From the NCBI GenBank assembly GCA_009746045.1, contig RPFO01001668.1, positions 1 to 64,000 on the forward strand: a stretch of DNA of 64,000 nt. The letters run 5' to 3'. Positions within the stretch are counted from its first letter, which is position 1. Each line of letters opens with the position of its first letter. Below, in pieces: positions 29,560 through 40,508 of the stretch. The stretch comes from Mesostigma viride. Taxonomy: Eukaryota > Streptophyta > Mesostigmatophyceae > Mesostigmatales > Mesostigmataceae. Under the pieces are notes generated by a model that saw only the letters and a program-made list of their open reading frames with translations, searched no databases and was not told where the DNA came from. The position numbers were made by a program, and so were the translations under genes.

Positions 29560-31897
29560 TTGCCTCCCGGTGCTGCTTGAGCGTTAGCACCAGCCAGGTC
29601 TTTACCCGCAAGGACATGCGTTTGGTAATGGCTTCTGCCACTACCATGCATGCGTTATTGATTACGTGCGGCTGCTGGGCAAGCTCCATGTCTATAGGGA
29701 GTTGACAGCAGTGGGTTTGATTGACCCCTCATTGGTCTTGCAGCCGATTTTCCGCCAAAAATCGACTTGCAGCCGATGCATCGGCTGCTCCGCGGGGGAC
29801 CAAATTGCGCGAAAACTATTGAGAATTAGGAAAAGTTTAGCTGAGAAGATCGAAAGTTTATAATTTTCCTCACAGCATGGTACTAGGGTTCGCATACTTC
29901 TGACAAAGTTATAGAGGTGTTCTGGCCGGTCAAAGTACAAGGGGTCAGGGTACTTTTTCACGTAAAACGTGCATTCCGGAAAACGACGACCTGGCCATGG
30001 CGGCTTGCGCCCACGCATGGCATTTACGTCTGCGTTCGAATTTTCTGGCCAAACTTAGGAAATTGATTTTATACGTCCTAAAGATGCTACAGGCCAATTT
30101 TTGGTTCGCGGGAATGCCATTTGATAGGTGTCGGCAGCGTTCTTGCTGGAAAAAACTGCGATCAGGCCGGACGATAGAAACGTTGACAGCAATACCTTTA
30201 CGGCGTATGTTAAAGGATATATTGGTTTCTTTGTACTTATTATGATACATAGTAGTCATAAACGTGCAAGGGTGGCAAGAAATCGCCGAATCTAGCGACC
30301 ATGCTGCACAACTTTGGTGTGCCAAAATGCGCCATTTTGCGGCCACCGCCTGGGCCAAGGTAACGCCATCCATGCCTGGTAAAGCTTCAGCATCGTTTTC
30401 CTATCGATGTTTGACATTTATATATACGTTCTAGCTTGTGTAGCACATTCTTTTTGCATTATTCATGCTCTTTCTTGACCCTGGCCTGGCCCCTTTCTAA
30501 AACACCCTTCTTAGATGCTTCCCTCAGTCAGTTGACCTGCCACAGTGTGATGGTGATAAGTTTTAGATGCTGTATGGGTTTGAATACCTCCATATATGTT
30601 TGTTATACATTTCCCATACACATATTGCATGATTGTGAGGCAGTTGGCTGGTCTCTGTGGCATCATCAAGCACGTAACTGGTGAGTAAAAGCTTCCCATT
30701 GACAGCATGTGCCACCAGGTGTGCTGGCCATCACCTGGCAAGCTATAGCAGCTTAGGCCTAGTTTATCCTTGCTAGGGCAGGCTGAAATAGGCTCAACGT
30801 CACTAGTTTGTTGGTGGCTGCCTCCTATAATGTATGCCTTGCGTAGGGTATCCGTACCACGTTACCTACGTGCATGGACAAGGTGGCACCTGCACATAGG
30901 TGCCATGTAAGGGCAGTGTGATGATGCAGTTATGTTTCCCCATCATTGTGGAAGGGAAATGTATGTATTGTATGGCATGGTTGGGGGCCATATTAGTAGG
31001 TATTAGTAGGTAGTATGCCCACCCCTACCCCCTTGGTTGCTTTTTACCAACGGTACCCCTATGGGCTGTACTGGGTGTAACTGCTGGTATACCCACCCAA
31101 ATGATAACCCCAATGGCTCAAACTGTTCAGCAACTAATTGTTTATCATCCCTGAAGTGGTAGGTGCCTAGGTCTTATAACATAATTCAAAATGCACAATC
31201 TACCAAAAATGAAAACGCGCGTCTCGACCCCCCTAACTTTGGCGGTAGTTTTCTATGGCCTACCCTGCAGATATGTTAGGTTGTGATAGCTCACCCCGAA
31301 GGGCAACTCATGGACATGCTTGACCCCCAAGGACAGCCCTTGGATGTTGGTAGGTTGGGTGTGGGGTGGTTTGCAAATTTAGCATTTTGCAGCCGATTTT
31401 TCGGCTTTAAATGGGACCAATATGAGGGGTTAAGGGCCCTCAGCCCTGACATAGAGAGGATCAACAGTCTCCATAGAGGGTAGAGGCTGTGCTGCCATAG
31501 AAAGCAACAATACCCTTACACTCATCCCAAAAAAAATGGGGAGATCTGCGTTCAAAAGACATGACATTCATTCAGATAACTCACGTTGGGGTGGACGGTG
31601 ATACTTGTCTCGTTTGCATATGCCGTCCAGCCCAGCCAGGCTGCCCACCGCCGGCGATGGGGATAGGCCAGGAGTGCTTTTATCACATAACAGCTGGAGC
31701 GTTTCTATGCTCCTCATGCTGCAGCGATAGCTTTCTGTTTGGTTATGATATGTTGAAAAGATAGCCACCGCTCTTGAGCATTATATCAGAGCATGCATGA
31801 GGAAAGAAAGCAACGGACTTGCCTACGCTGGAAGCCCCAGGGGCCGGCGCGGGGCCGGTGCCTCCTGGGGGGTTGTTTTCCTGCCGCATTGCCGCCG
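29560..31897. other. Intergenic, no gene recognised
   Basis: 2.3 kb with only short frames and no motif recognised. CCCCTCATTGGTC..GCCGATT near 29,725 and its inverted form near 31,390-31,430 might be ends of a 1.7-kb DNA element, but the match is short. The last bases (31,891-31,902, GCCGCCGCCATG) are the Kozak context of the start codon into which the Copia element inserted. Confidence 0.5.
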
Positions 31898-31902
31898 CCA
31901 TG

Positions 31903-32598
31903 AGTTAACGCCAAGCGCATTGGCGTGATCCTGATTCGGCATATCTCTGCGATTCCAGCGGCACCGGAACGAGTTCATTCCGACAAGTATCAAGAAAGTT
32001 ATGGCGTTCCGACTTCCCGGTCGCGCGCGAGCGCGAGCCGGCTGTTCTTCTAAGTAGGACGTGAATATTTGCCGACGACATATGGGGTCGACAGTAATTC
32101 CTGGGCTGACAGGAATTAGGTGCTGTACCTACGACGGTATTGGATTAATACGTCGTACGCAGGAAATAGGAACCTTAACCTGTGGTCTGTTGGTACCGCA
32201 GGCTTAGTCCTGGACTTCTAGGTGCAGATGCAATAGTCACTGTGGACTGTGCTCTGTGGTCACTGTGCCTGTATGGCAGACCTACTGTATAGGAGTTGGG
32301 CGCTGTACAGGTAGTGAATACTGTACCGGGGGTGTTATTACTGAGCAGGCCTCCTAGGCTGCTCAGGACTAGCAAGCACAGTGCACAAGTATATAAACAA
32401 TAGGCCAGTGCCAAATGGGCATCTCTTGCGAGCCCGCCTCACGTGTTGTGCCTTGACTTGGCAAGCGCGTGTACAAGCCTCAAGTGTGTGAGCGCTGTAA
32501 ACATTATCCGATTTTAACAAAGCTCCGTTTCCAACCATATCACACATTGCTGCATTGCAACCATATCCTTCACATTGCGTGTGCTAAGAGAGTTAACT
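31903..32598 (+). repeat. 5' LTR of the Copia element
   Basis: TATATAAA at 32,390-32,397 is a likely TATA box, so transcripts would start near 32,420. Differs from the 3' LTR by a few substitutions and small indels (for example a 3-bp indel near 32,458). Confidence 0.9.
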
Positions 32599-32762
32599 CA
32601 AATTACAACCAGTCTCAGCGGAACGGCCAGGAGGGTCGTTGCCGGTTGCGGTGTGCAGCGTTTACGACGAGAGGAGCTCGTCCGGTGGTGAATGGTGCAG
32701 GAGGAACAACGGCAGCAGGATTTCCGGTTTCGGCAGTCTGCTGGGGGTTCGATTTCTCCTGA
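32469..32762 (+). CDS. RING-H2-like frame beginning inside the Copia 5' LTR
   Basis: The frame has CERC, then 17 residues, then CNHILHIAC, which fits C-x2-C...C-x-H-x2-H-x2-C of a RING-H2 finger exactly. It crosses the LTR end into internal sequence, where CRLRC could be the last pair (C-x3-C, one residue longer than usual). There is no ATG in the frame; it opens after a stop at about 32,455, so translation would need a non-AUG start or splicing. The zinc-ligand part is wholly inside the LTR and so is also present at 41,078. The extra ORF at 32,692 overlaps it in another frame; a single frame change would fuse a RING to a helical region. An E3-ligase-like function is inference. Confidence 0.45.
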   Translation: MYKPQVCERCKHYPILTKLRFQPYHTLLHCNHILHIACAKRVNSNYNQSQRNGQEGRCRLRCAAFTTRGARPVVNGAGGTTAAGFPVSAVCWGFDFS

Positions 32763-33612
32763 ATTACGCCGTGTCGTTCGGGATCTATCTTTATTGCTTG
32801 CAGATCGTCCGCCTGTAAATCGCAGCTTCGTGCAATTCGTCGACGACCAGGTCGAAGATTGGGAGCGAATTCTGCGACACGTACAAACCATCGTCATTCC
32901 GGAGCACCGGAGCATCGACGACCTCGAGCAGGAGCTTCACGGGTTGGTCGGCATCCAGACGGTGATTACAGCAGTAGCTGAGCGAGTGCGGACGGAGTTG
33001 GCGGCAAGGCGAGGCGAGGTTGCGGAAGCAGCTGGCGCAGGGCGACACGAGTTTGTACCGACAGTAGCGGGCGCGGGAGTACCACGTACTTTCGCAGGCG
33101 GCATCGGCGACGAGGGTGTTGCAGCGGGTCCAGTTAGGCGTGAACGACGCGGAGCGGAGCATCACAGGCGGCTTGCAGAGGTCGGGGCGACAGCGGAAGC
33201 CATCGTCGGAGGACAGCGCGCGACAAGAGTCGGCAGGTTTCCGGAGCGAGTAAGAGTTCCTTTTCAGGAACTGCCCCCGCCCCTTCGCGTTCGTGTGACG
33301 CGCTGGGAAGAGTTTGCACCTCTTGGGTACGATAGTGACCTTGAGGTAGGAGCAGGGGGTGTCGCTGGGCTAGGCGACGAGACAATTGGCGACCACGAGG
33401 TGCCAAGATACAATCCGCGGGGTGCCAACGACGGGTTGTCACCTGTCTACTATACCAACGGTGACGATTCAGTCAGCGCGGGCCGACAGCGGGTCGACGA
33501 CGGCGCAGCAGGTAGCAGGGTACCAGAGCTGATTGTGGTGAGCGACAGCGACGACGACAGCGACAAGGAGAACCAGGACGCGCCTGGGGCCAGCCGTGGT
33601 GGTCTTGCCTGA
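32692..33612 (+). CDS. Extra ORF upstream of gag in the Copia element (306 aa)
   Basis: Starts at ATG 32,692 and is open for 306 codons. Residues 40-120 are helical and charged (VEDWERILRHVQ, IDDLEQELHGL), possibly a coiled coil. The middle is Arg/Gly-rich and the tail is acidic (VVSDSDDDSDKENQ). It is in the same frame as gag but separated by stops. Copia elements normally lack such an ORF; it is not env-like, having no signal or membrane segment. Together with the RING-H2-like frame just before it, it might form one protein. Function unknown. Confidence 0.55.
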   Translation: MVQEEQRQQDFRFRQSAGGSISPELRRVVRDLSLLLADRPPVNRSFVQFVDDQVEDWERILRHVQTIVIPEHRSIDDLEQELHGLVGIQTVITAVAERVRTELAARRGEVAEAAGAGRHEFVPTVAGAGVPRTFAGGIGDEGVAAGPVRRERRGAEHHRRLAEVGATAEAIVGGQRATRVGRFPERVRVPFQELPPPLRVRVTRWEEFAPLGYDSDLEVGAGGVAGLGDETIGDHEVPRYNPRGANDGLSPVYYTNGDDSVSAGRQRVDDGAAGSRVPELIVVSDSDDDSDKENQDAPGASRGGLA

Positions 33613-33714
33613 GTGGTAACACTTGGCACTTTCCTTTCTTGTTCAGTAGCTTATATTGCTTTAATTGCTGCTTGGCCACTTGGCTGGCTGTAGCAGATCT
33701 GAACAGAGGCCATC

Positions 33715-34902
33715 ATGGATGATGGAGCTATCAACCAACAAGCGGGCTTTATGGGCTTCGCGCGGCGCGGCGCTGGGATGGATGGACGAGATGGACGCGA
33801 TGGACGCGGTGGACGCGATGGACGCGGGGACGGCCAGGCGCTGGGAGACCAGGCTGAGGTGCCAGATAATCAGAGCCAAGGATCGCAGGGCGGGCAGCAC
33901 GCGCCAGCCGCAGATCAAGCGGCGCCTAAGCGACCAACCGTTGCTGAGGGGTACGCGGTGCTAGGCCAGTTTCAGTCCATCAAGGACAATTGGCAGCCCC
34001 GGGATGCTGAGAGGATGTTAGAGGACATGAACTTGTACACGGAGATATACAACGGTGACAAGCTTCGCATCCTGGCGTCTAGTGCCTACATACGGCAGTC
34101 GGCGAGGCGGCTGTTCAAGTTTGTTCGGGAGCGACACGCGGCGGGGGACACCTGGACGGCGTTTATGACGCGACTCAGGTCGTTCCTGAGTGACAAGAGG
34201 ACCATAGATGGGTCCCACCTGAAGCAAGAATACCTGGACTACAAGCCCATCAAGGGGCAACTAGTGGTCCACGCCTTTGAAGACTTCGTCAAGCTGAGGG
34301 AGGACGCCATGGCCAAGGGCTTCTTCGTCGCAGATCGGATGGCCATGGGCGACTTTCTCAAGTCGCTGCAGCTGGATCCGGTCACCATGGATAATGTGAC
34401 CATCCACATGCGACAGGTCCATGGCTGGGCAGCCATGACGGACCAGTTGTATGAGTGTTTCAGCGGCAAGTACGTGGGTGGCAAGCGCCCTCGTCAGGGT
34501 GATGAGGAGGCCGCTGAACCCACGGTTAAGTCCATGAGGGGATCGGGCCACGGGGGCCCAGCGCCCTCGAGAGGGCCTGAGACCTCTTCAAGGGGTCGAG
34601 GAAGGTCCAGGAGGGGGCGTGACAGAAGGGCTGGACGGGGGACCCCGCCGAAGTCGGGACATCCACAGTCCCAGTTTGACTTCAAGAGGGTGGGTGGTCC
34701 TCCCAAGGCTGGGCCCAGCAGTGGGACCTCACGGGACATCAGTCAGGTGGAATGTTATTTCTGCCAGGGGAAGGGTCACTTCAGGAATGAGTGTCCCTCG
34801 TACCTGAGGCAGGAAGGTCAGAGCAAGCCAGCTCAGGGTGGCAGCAAGGACAAGGCTGGTCCATCCCAGGACAAGGGCAAGGGCAAGGCTGCTGATCATT
34901 GA
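33715..34902 (+). CDS. gag: Gag polyprotein of the Copia element (395 aa)
   Basis: From ATG 33,715. A Gly/Arg/Asp repeat N-terminus (DGRDGRDGRGG) is followed by a helical capsid-like region (LYTEIYNGDKLRIL..., residues ~95-260) as in Copia UBN2-type Gag. Then come Arg/Gly-rich stretches and a CCHC zinc knuckle CYFCQGKGHFRNEC (residues ~347-360). The frame ends in a single TGA. The following codons continue in the same frame directly into pol, so stop readthrough could make Gag-Pol. Confidence 0.85.
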   Translation: MDDGAINQQAGFMGFARRGAGMDGRDGRDGRGGRDGRGDGQALGDQAEVPDNQSQGSQGGQHAPAADQAAPKRPTVAEGYAVLGQFQSIKDNWQPRDAERMLEDMNLYTEIYNGDKLRILASSAYIRQSARRLFKFVRERHAAGDTWTAFMTRLRSFLSDKRTIDGSHLKQEYLDYKPIKGQLVVHAFEDFVKLREDAMAKGFFVADRMAMGDFLKSLQLDPVTMDNVTIHMRQVHGWAAMTDQLYECFSGKYVGGKRPRQGDEEAAEPTVKSMRGSGHGGPAPSRGPETSSRGRGRSRRGRDRRAGRGTPPKSGHPQSQFDFKRVGGPPKAGPSSGTSRDISQVECYFCQGKGHFRNECPSYLRQEGQSKPAQGGSKDKAGPSQDKGKGKAADH

Positions 34903-35852
34903 CTTGAGCCTGCACACATCCCTGAACCCTGGAGGGTGCCCCCAGGGGTGTGTAATGAAGCTGCTAGTGACAGCAGTGAGGGGCAGCCCCATGCTCTAGT
35001 GAAAGAGCCTATTGGACACGATGGGGCAAGCTTGGTTACCACAGAGAGTATGCCAGCTGTAGCTGCAGTGGTTACTCGCCAACGTGCCCGCCATGGCGGT
35101 GCTGAGCCTGAGGTAGGACCTGGTGATGTGGACCCAGGTGGATCTCAGAAGCATTCTGACCGTGCAGGACTGGCACAGGATGGTCAGGATGAGGATAGGG
35201 CTGGAGACAGTCTGACAGGCACGACCCTGGTGCCTCCTGTACATAAGGGATCTGTACATACCTTGAGTGCTAATAATGACAATAAAAGGTTTTCTCTCTT
35301 GTATGACATTGCCTCAAGGTTGCATACCATGTTTGGCCATGCAGCTCAGTCTTTGCAAGTTGCTAGACGGCTGGGAGGAAGTGAGTTGTACTCCATCTGC
35401 CAACAGGTTGCTCAAGCTTGCAAGTGCAGGCTAGTTGCTAGAAAGCCCAAGCAGTCTCATGCCAGGACTCCTATTTTGCAGCCAGGCCATGTGCAGGTAG
35501 ATATTCAGAGAATCAGGGGTTTGAAGCTGCTGGTGGCAGTGGACAGATATACCAAGTACAAGACCCTAGAGATCCTGCCTGACATGGAGAAGCCTACATT
35601 GATTGCTGCTCTGAAGTTGACAAGGAGCAGGTACCCTGGGTTGGAGTTGTTGCAGTGTGACATTCAGTTTGAGTGCTGTGAGAACCTGCCAGAGTTTCCA
35701 GAGTTGCTGATTACACCCAGGGAGAGCCACGGCGAGCAAGGGGTGGTGGAGAGAGCCATCCAAGAGATCAAGACTGTGCTGCTGGTGGAGAGGATTCCAA
35801 GGACGTCATCTGCCATTGTGACATCTGCATGGCTACGTTCTGTGGAGGACAG

Positions 35853-37112
35853 CCAGGTTGGCAAATACGTGCGTATTGTCAAAATAAATACGGCAATACG
35901 CGTTTTTTTGGCCCCGACGTACTATACGCGTATTTTGTCAGGAATACGTGATTTGGACTTAGAAATTTTCGAGGTTCGAGCTGGGGCAGCGCTTGGCGCC
36001 AGGCCAACCGGACCGTGGCGCGGCGCCTACCTTTACCAAGATTTTCTACTATGAACTAGGCTTTTCGCAAGTCCAGTAATGACTTGGCAGTTGGCAAGCT
36101 AGCTGAAATCACACGGAGAGAGTGCCAGCACGATGAAAATGCCAGCTGTGCTAGGAACGTGGTACTTGTAATAGGACACAGCCTGCATCATTAATAGTGC
36201 ATGGCGGTGTGCCATTGGATCTTGTCGCCAAGGGCAATCGTGTTTTTGCAGCCATGCCAGAACAAGGGCCAGAGCATAATCTTGTAACGAAAAGAACTGT
36301 CTTGGTGAAGGATGCTCTGGGAAAACGGTTTCGAAGCTCAAGTTTAGCTGGTCATTTTGCGGCCACAATTTTACCAGTGGCGATGGCAAGCAGATTAGTG
36401 CCCCGGATGCACGCACATTTTGCGGGCATCGCAGGGCAGGGCATAGATGCTTGCCCTGACGCAAAGATTGGTCAGAAATGGAGGTTAGAATTCCAGAAGT
36501 TGTGTAGCAAGAAGGCCGGGCTGAAGGCGAGGAAGCAGCAGCACCTTAGCTTCAGGACAATGGCGGAGAGCGGCCACCGACGGCCTTGCTTCGGGGTCGG
36601 CAGGTGCAGGAGATCCTCGCCAGCAGACAATCACGAGGTTTGTGAGCCCCATAAACGAAGAGACGAGGAATGCCATCTCCTGGTGGTGAACTTCTTTGTT
36701 GAGAATGCTATTTCCTTCCACGCAGCTCAGAGCCGCTCTTTCAAGGCGATGATTGCCGGCCTTAGTCAGTACAAAGGGCTGATCACTGCTCCCGGACTTG
36801 GCATGCACAATAAATGCTTGCAAGGAATGTGCACATATTGCATTAAAAATTTACGGCAGGCTGGTGGGGAATAAGTGCAAGGAATTCTATTATTTATTAA
36901 TTAATGGTGCAGATTAAATTATGCCTTCCACCATAATTTTATACTGATCTCCATGCATAACTATGCCCCCTAAGGCCTAAACCCTAAAGGCCCATTCATA
37001 ACCATGCTGCACACTGCCACGTATTCTGGTGACGTATTCTGCCATGCTCCACGTATAATACTCGTATTTTGAGGCCGACGTATTTGACGTACCGACGTAT
37101 TGGCCAACCTGG
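35853..37112 (+). mobile_element. Non-autonomous hAT element nested in Copia pol (1,260 bp)
   Basis: Ends CCAGGTTGGC...GCCAACCTGG and an 8-bp duplication GAGGACAG (35,845-35,852; 37,113-37,120), as in hAT. Removing the element and one duplicate restores the pol frame (SVED joins RLNLRTP). Both ends have further inverted AATACG-rich subterminal repeats. Confidence 0.85.
36197..36874 (+). pseudogene. Truncated hAT transposase fragment
   Basis: A 225-codon frame whose C-terminal third reads LLVVNFFVENAISFHAAQS, RSFKAMIAGLSQYKG and LITAPG. This corresponds to the conserved hAT region before the RNase-H-like domain (..FF..N.IPF..v.sp.F+.mi..L.p.Y). The catalytic domain and the hAT dimerisation domain are absent, so the element must rely on a transposase in trans. 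Confidence 0.55.
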
Positions 37113-40100
37113 GAGGACAGGCTGAACCTGAGGACTCCCATGTTCTTTGGTGACATTGCCATTAATCCTCTTATGCTGCATACCAGGATGCTGCCAGCTG
37201 ATGCTGAGCAGGCATGGAAGGAGAAGCTAGAGGCCAAGTTCCTCAAGCTGAGGCAGAAAGACAAGGGCTGGAGTGTCCTAGAACCTAACGTTGGACAACA
37301 GGTTGTTGTGTGGAAGGAACCAAGCTTTCCAGGGAAACGTGGCAGCTGGCATGATGGGGTGGTGACCCGAGTAGAAGCCGCTGGCCATAAGTGCTGGGTG
37401 GCCATTGATGGCTCCCAAGCAGTGCACCGTCTGTCCTGGTCAAAGATCCGTCCCCGGGGAGGTAATCAAGGAGGCCTCTTCCAGGTGCCCGCTGGTGTAC
37501 AAGGCGGGGGTGACGTGGAGCTTCCTGATCAGGGTGCTACAGCTGTATCGAGCCCTCAGGGTGACCCTGGCCCGGCCCCTGGGGTACCTTCACATACGGT
37601 GGTTGGGCAAGCAGGCGGACAGGCTGCACCTCCGGAACGGCCCGACACCAGGCCTAGGGGTGTGCGTCTATCAGATATTGTACAGGCTTTGCAAAGAGCC
37701 AAGAAGGAGCCTAAGGTGTCCAAGCTTGTCCAGTTGGATGAACCTGAGGTAGCTGCCATGGAGATAGATACCAATGCACAGGTTTCTGTCATGGGACCTC
37801 AGCATACAGGAGAACTGCTGGTCGGAGAACCAAGTTGCCCCTGGGTGTCTGATTTCAGTGGTAGGACGCATCTAAGGGTGTTGGGAGAGGTTACTGCCCC
37901 TGTCATGGGTGTGGATGTGACCTTCCTTGTCCTAGAGGACTATGATGGCCCTGTGATTTTGGGTCAGAATTTTCTGGGCAATCCTGGGATTTCTATCAGA
38001 GCTACAGCTCTGAGAAGAGATGGCTGGGGGATGATTCCCCTAGAAAATTTCAGGACAACATTTCCAGTCAGGTGCAGGGCCAAGCCAGTCAAGGGTGTAA
38101 AATGGGATGAAGGGGAGGTGCCCCCAGCGGCCAGTTTGGTGATTCCAGCTGTGTTGCACCCCAGCAGTATTGGCATAACTCACAGGAGCCTTGCTGCACA
38201 CTCTCCTTTGACATATGACCAGCTGGTCCAAGAGATGAGCTCGCCTACTTTGTTTGAGGCTTGGAAGCTCGCCTTCTCCAAGGCATTGGAGGAGTGGTTG
38301 CAGTTTGAGTGTGCTGCACCAACAGACAGACGTCCCCCAGCATCAAGGAAGCTTGCTTTGAGATTTGTGCTGAAGAGGAAGGTTGTGGATGAGGTATCAG
38401 TGCCCCATGTCAGGCCTGTCCTGAATGAGTATCACGGCACGGGGAGTCTGCCAGGAGAGGAGCTATACACGCCAGGGATGCTACACGACACATGGAGAAT
38501 TTTGCTATGTCTCTACGTGGGGTTGCTGAACAGGGGAGCAGCTATGTCATCAGTGCTGCTGGACTTCAAGAGGGCATTTTTAAAATCTGATCCAGAAGTG
38601 GCCAGGAGGGTGTGGAAGCAGGATGAGCCTTACTGTGTTGAGGTGCCTGCCATCTGGAAGCTGGAGCTGCATCAACAATTCCTGGTTATTCTGAAGGGCC
38701 TGGAAGGACTCAGGTCGAGCCCAATCATCTGGAGACTCACGCTGCAGGAAGCTCTGATCAGTGAGTGTGGCTTGAGAGTGTCTTCAGTTGATCCCTGTTT
38801 GCTGCTGGCCCAATGGGAGGGTCTGCCAGTGTATGCTAGTTTGCATGGAGATGATCTGCATTTGCTAGCCCCCACGACCTGGCTGAAGAAGTTTATTCCT
38901 GTCATCAGTGGCAAGTTTTCACTGGGCAAGGAGCTGTGGCAGGAGCCCAACAAGCCTGTAGTGTTCTGTGGAATGCAGGCTACCCTGTTCAGGAGGGACG
39001 GGGAGTGGAGTATCAGGCTTCAGGCTGGAGGAGATTATAAACAGACCATTGTGAAGGCCTTGCCAGAGAAGATCACCCAGGCTGCAGGACCTGAGTTGAG
39101 AGGCATGTGGGCCTGGTTTGCCAGCATCTGTGGTCCGTCTTTGATGGTCCATAGCAGAATGCCTGATGAGGTGCTTGAGGATGAGAAGCCTCGAGTCATA
39201 GCCCGGTTGGTGGAGAGTACCCCTGATCTGATTTGTCTGGGATTGACTTTGCCCAGCCTATCACCTTGGAGATCTTTGTTGACAGTTCCATGGATGCTCG
39301 CCAGGTTACCAAGGTCAGGGGGAGATCTGCTGCTCTGTTTGCTTTTTATCAGAGCAGGGCAAGTTTGTTCAGCTGGTACAGCAGACTGCAGAAGAGGGTC
39401 TGTATCAGTTCAGATGTGGCAGAATGCAGGGCCATATGCGAGGGGATCCAGTCCAGCCTGTACATAAAGGAGTTAATGCTGGAGCTGGCTTCAGTTACCC
39501 CTTGGACCTTGCAGATGGAGACGTTGTTGCTAACAGACAGCATGGGTATGGTCCAGTTTGTTCACAAGCAGCTGGCCAGGAGCCGGGACCTGGATTATTT
39601 GTTGCTGAAGGAGTTGGCCAGTTTGGTTGACTTGAAGCATATCCCTGGCGAGGAGAACCCTGCTGATGCATTGACAAAGCTGCCACACAAGGCCCCAGCC
39701 CAGTACAATGTACTGAGGAAGCTCATGAATGCTGACTGTCAAGTCGGTCTATCTGTCTAAAAGCTGAGAGCTGGGTGCTTAAGTCTCTGGATATCAGGCT
39801 GGGAGCTTGATTGTACATAATCCTGAGCACACCTTGAGGGGTGAGACATGTCTCTGGTGTGGGAATGTCTGACATTGTCTCTGATGGAGAGATGTCTATC
39901 TGGGGTTTTCATCTCAGTCTGAGGTTTCCCCAGATCTGTGGTTTGTGGGCGGGGTTCGATTCCCTGGTGCCGTCTTAAGGCGGAGTTTCACGGACTGGCT
40001 GACCCATCCACCATGCTGGTGAGGTGGCGACAGGTCCCCTGATTTTCCACGGTTGGAACGAGTATGGGAGCTTGTGTTTTGCATGTGCTTCGCGTAGATG

Positions 40101-40508
40101 TTGTGTCTGGTTCGATAAGGGGCAGCAGACCGGCGCCGACTCCCGTCTGGGGGTCAGCAATGTTTTCTGATGAGCTGTTGTGGGTGATCTGTGGGGTTTC
40201 GCCTAAGGTCCTGAAGGTTGTACATACTTCTCAAGTTCTTAGCTGAACACCTATGGGCTGCCACAGTTGGCCAACCTCTTGTACATGGGTAACACAACGA
40301 GCCTCCCGTGAAGGGATAGGGACTCATTGTAATTTGTTTGTGCTCCTGAGCCAGTATGGGTGCTATGTACATATAATAAGGAATCCAAGCTGACTGTCAT
40401 GCCCAGCGGGTTGTGACTTGTAGTCTGGGGAGGATATCCAGTACCCATTGTGTGTGTTTGTATGTAGACTTGTGTGAGCTGCTACAGCTCAAGAAAAGAA
40501 AGGATTGG

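Larger units (their letters stand above)
34903..39760 (+). pseudogene. pol: Pol polyprotein, order IN-PR-RT-RH (interrupted)
   Basis: Integrase: LHTMFGH zinc-binding-like region, then catalytic VQVDIQ (D), LLQCDIQF (D) and QGVVERAIQEIK (E), 35,300-35,790. After the hAT insertion the frame resumes with an SH3-like IN C-terminus (QQVVVWKE...LSWSKIRPR, ~37,290-37,455). A retropepsin follows at about 37,750-38,010: EIDTNAQVSVM (DTN where DTG is usual), then VLGEVTAPV and VILGQNFL. RT: LLDFKRAFL, LKGLEGLRSSPIIW, VDPCLL and LHGDDLHLL (HGDD active site), 38,560-38,870. RNase H: IFVDSS, SSDVAECRAICEG, LLTDSMGMVQ and IPGEENPADALTKL, 39,260-39,690. A one-base shift near 39,233 separates RT and RH. Protease after integrase is unusual: Copia has PR-IN-RT-RH. 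Confidence 0.85.

Noticed and set aside
29718-31435. 1.7-kb DNA transposon with CCCCTCAT(AT)TGGTC ends
   Set aside because: The inverted match is short and interrupted, with no target duplication or transposase.
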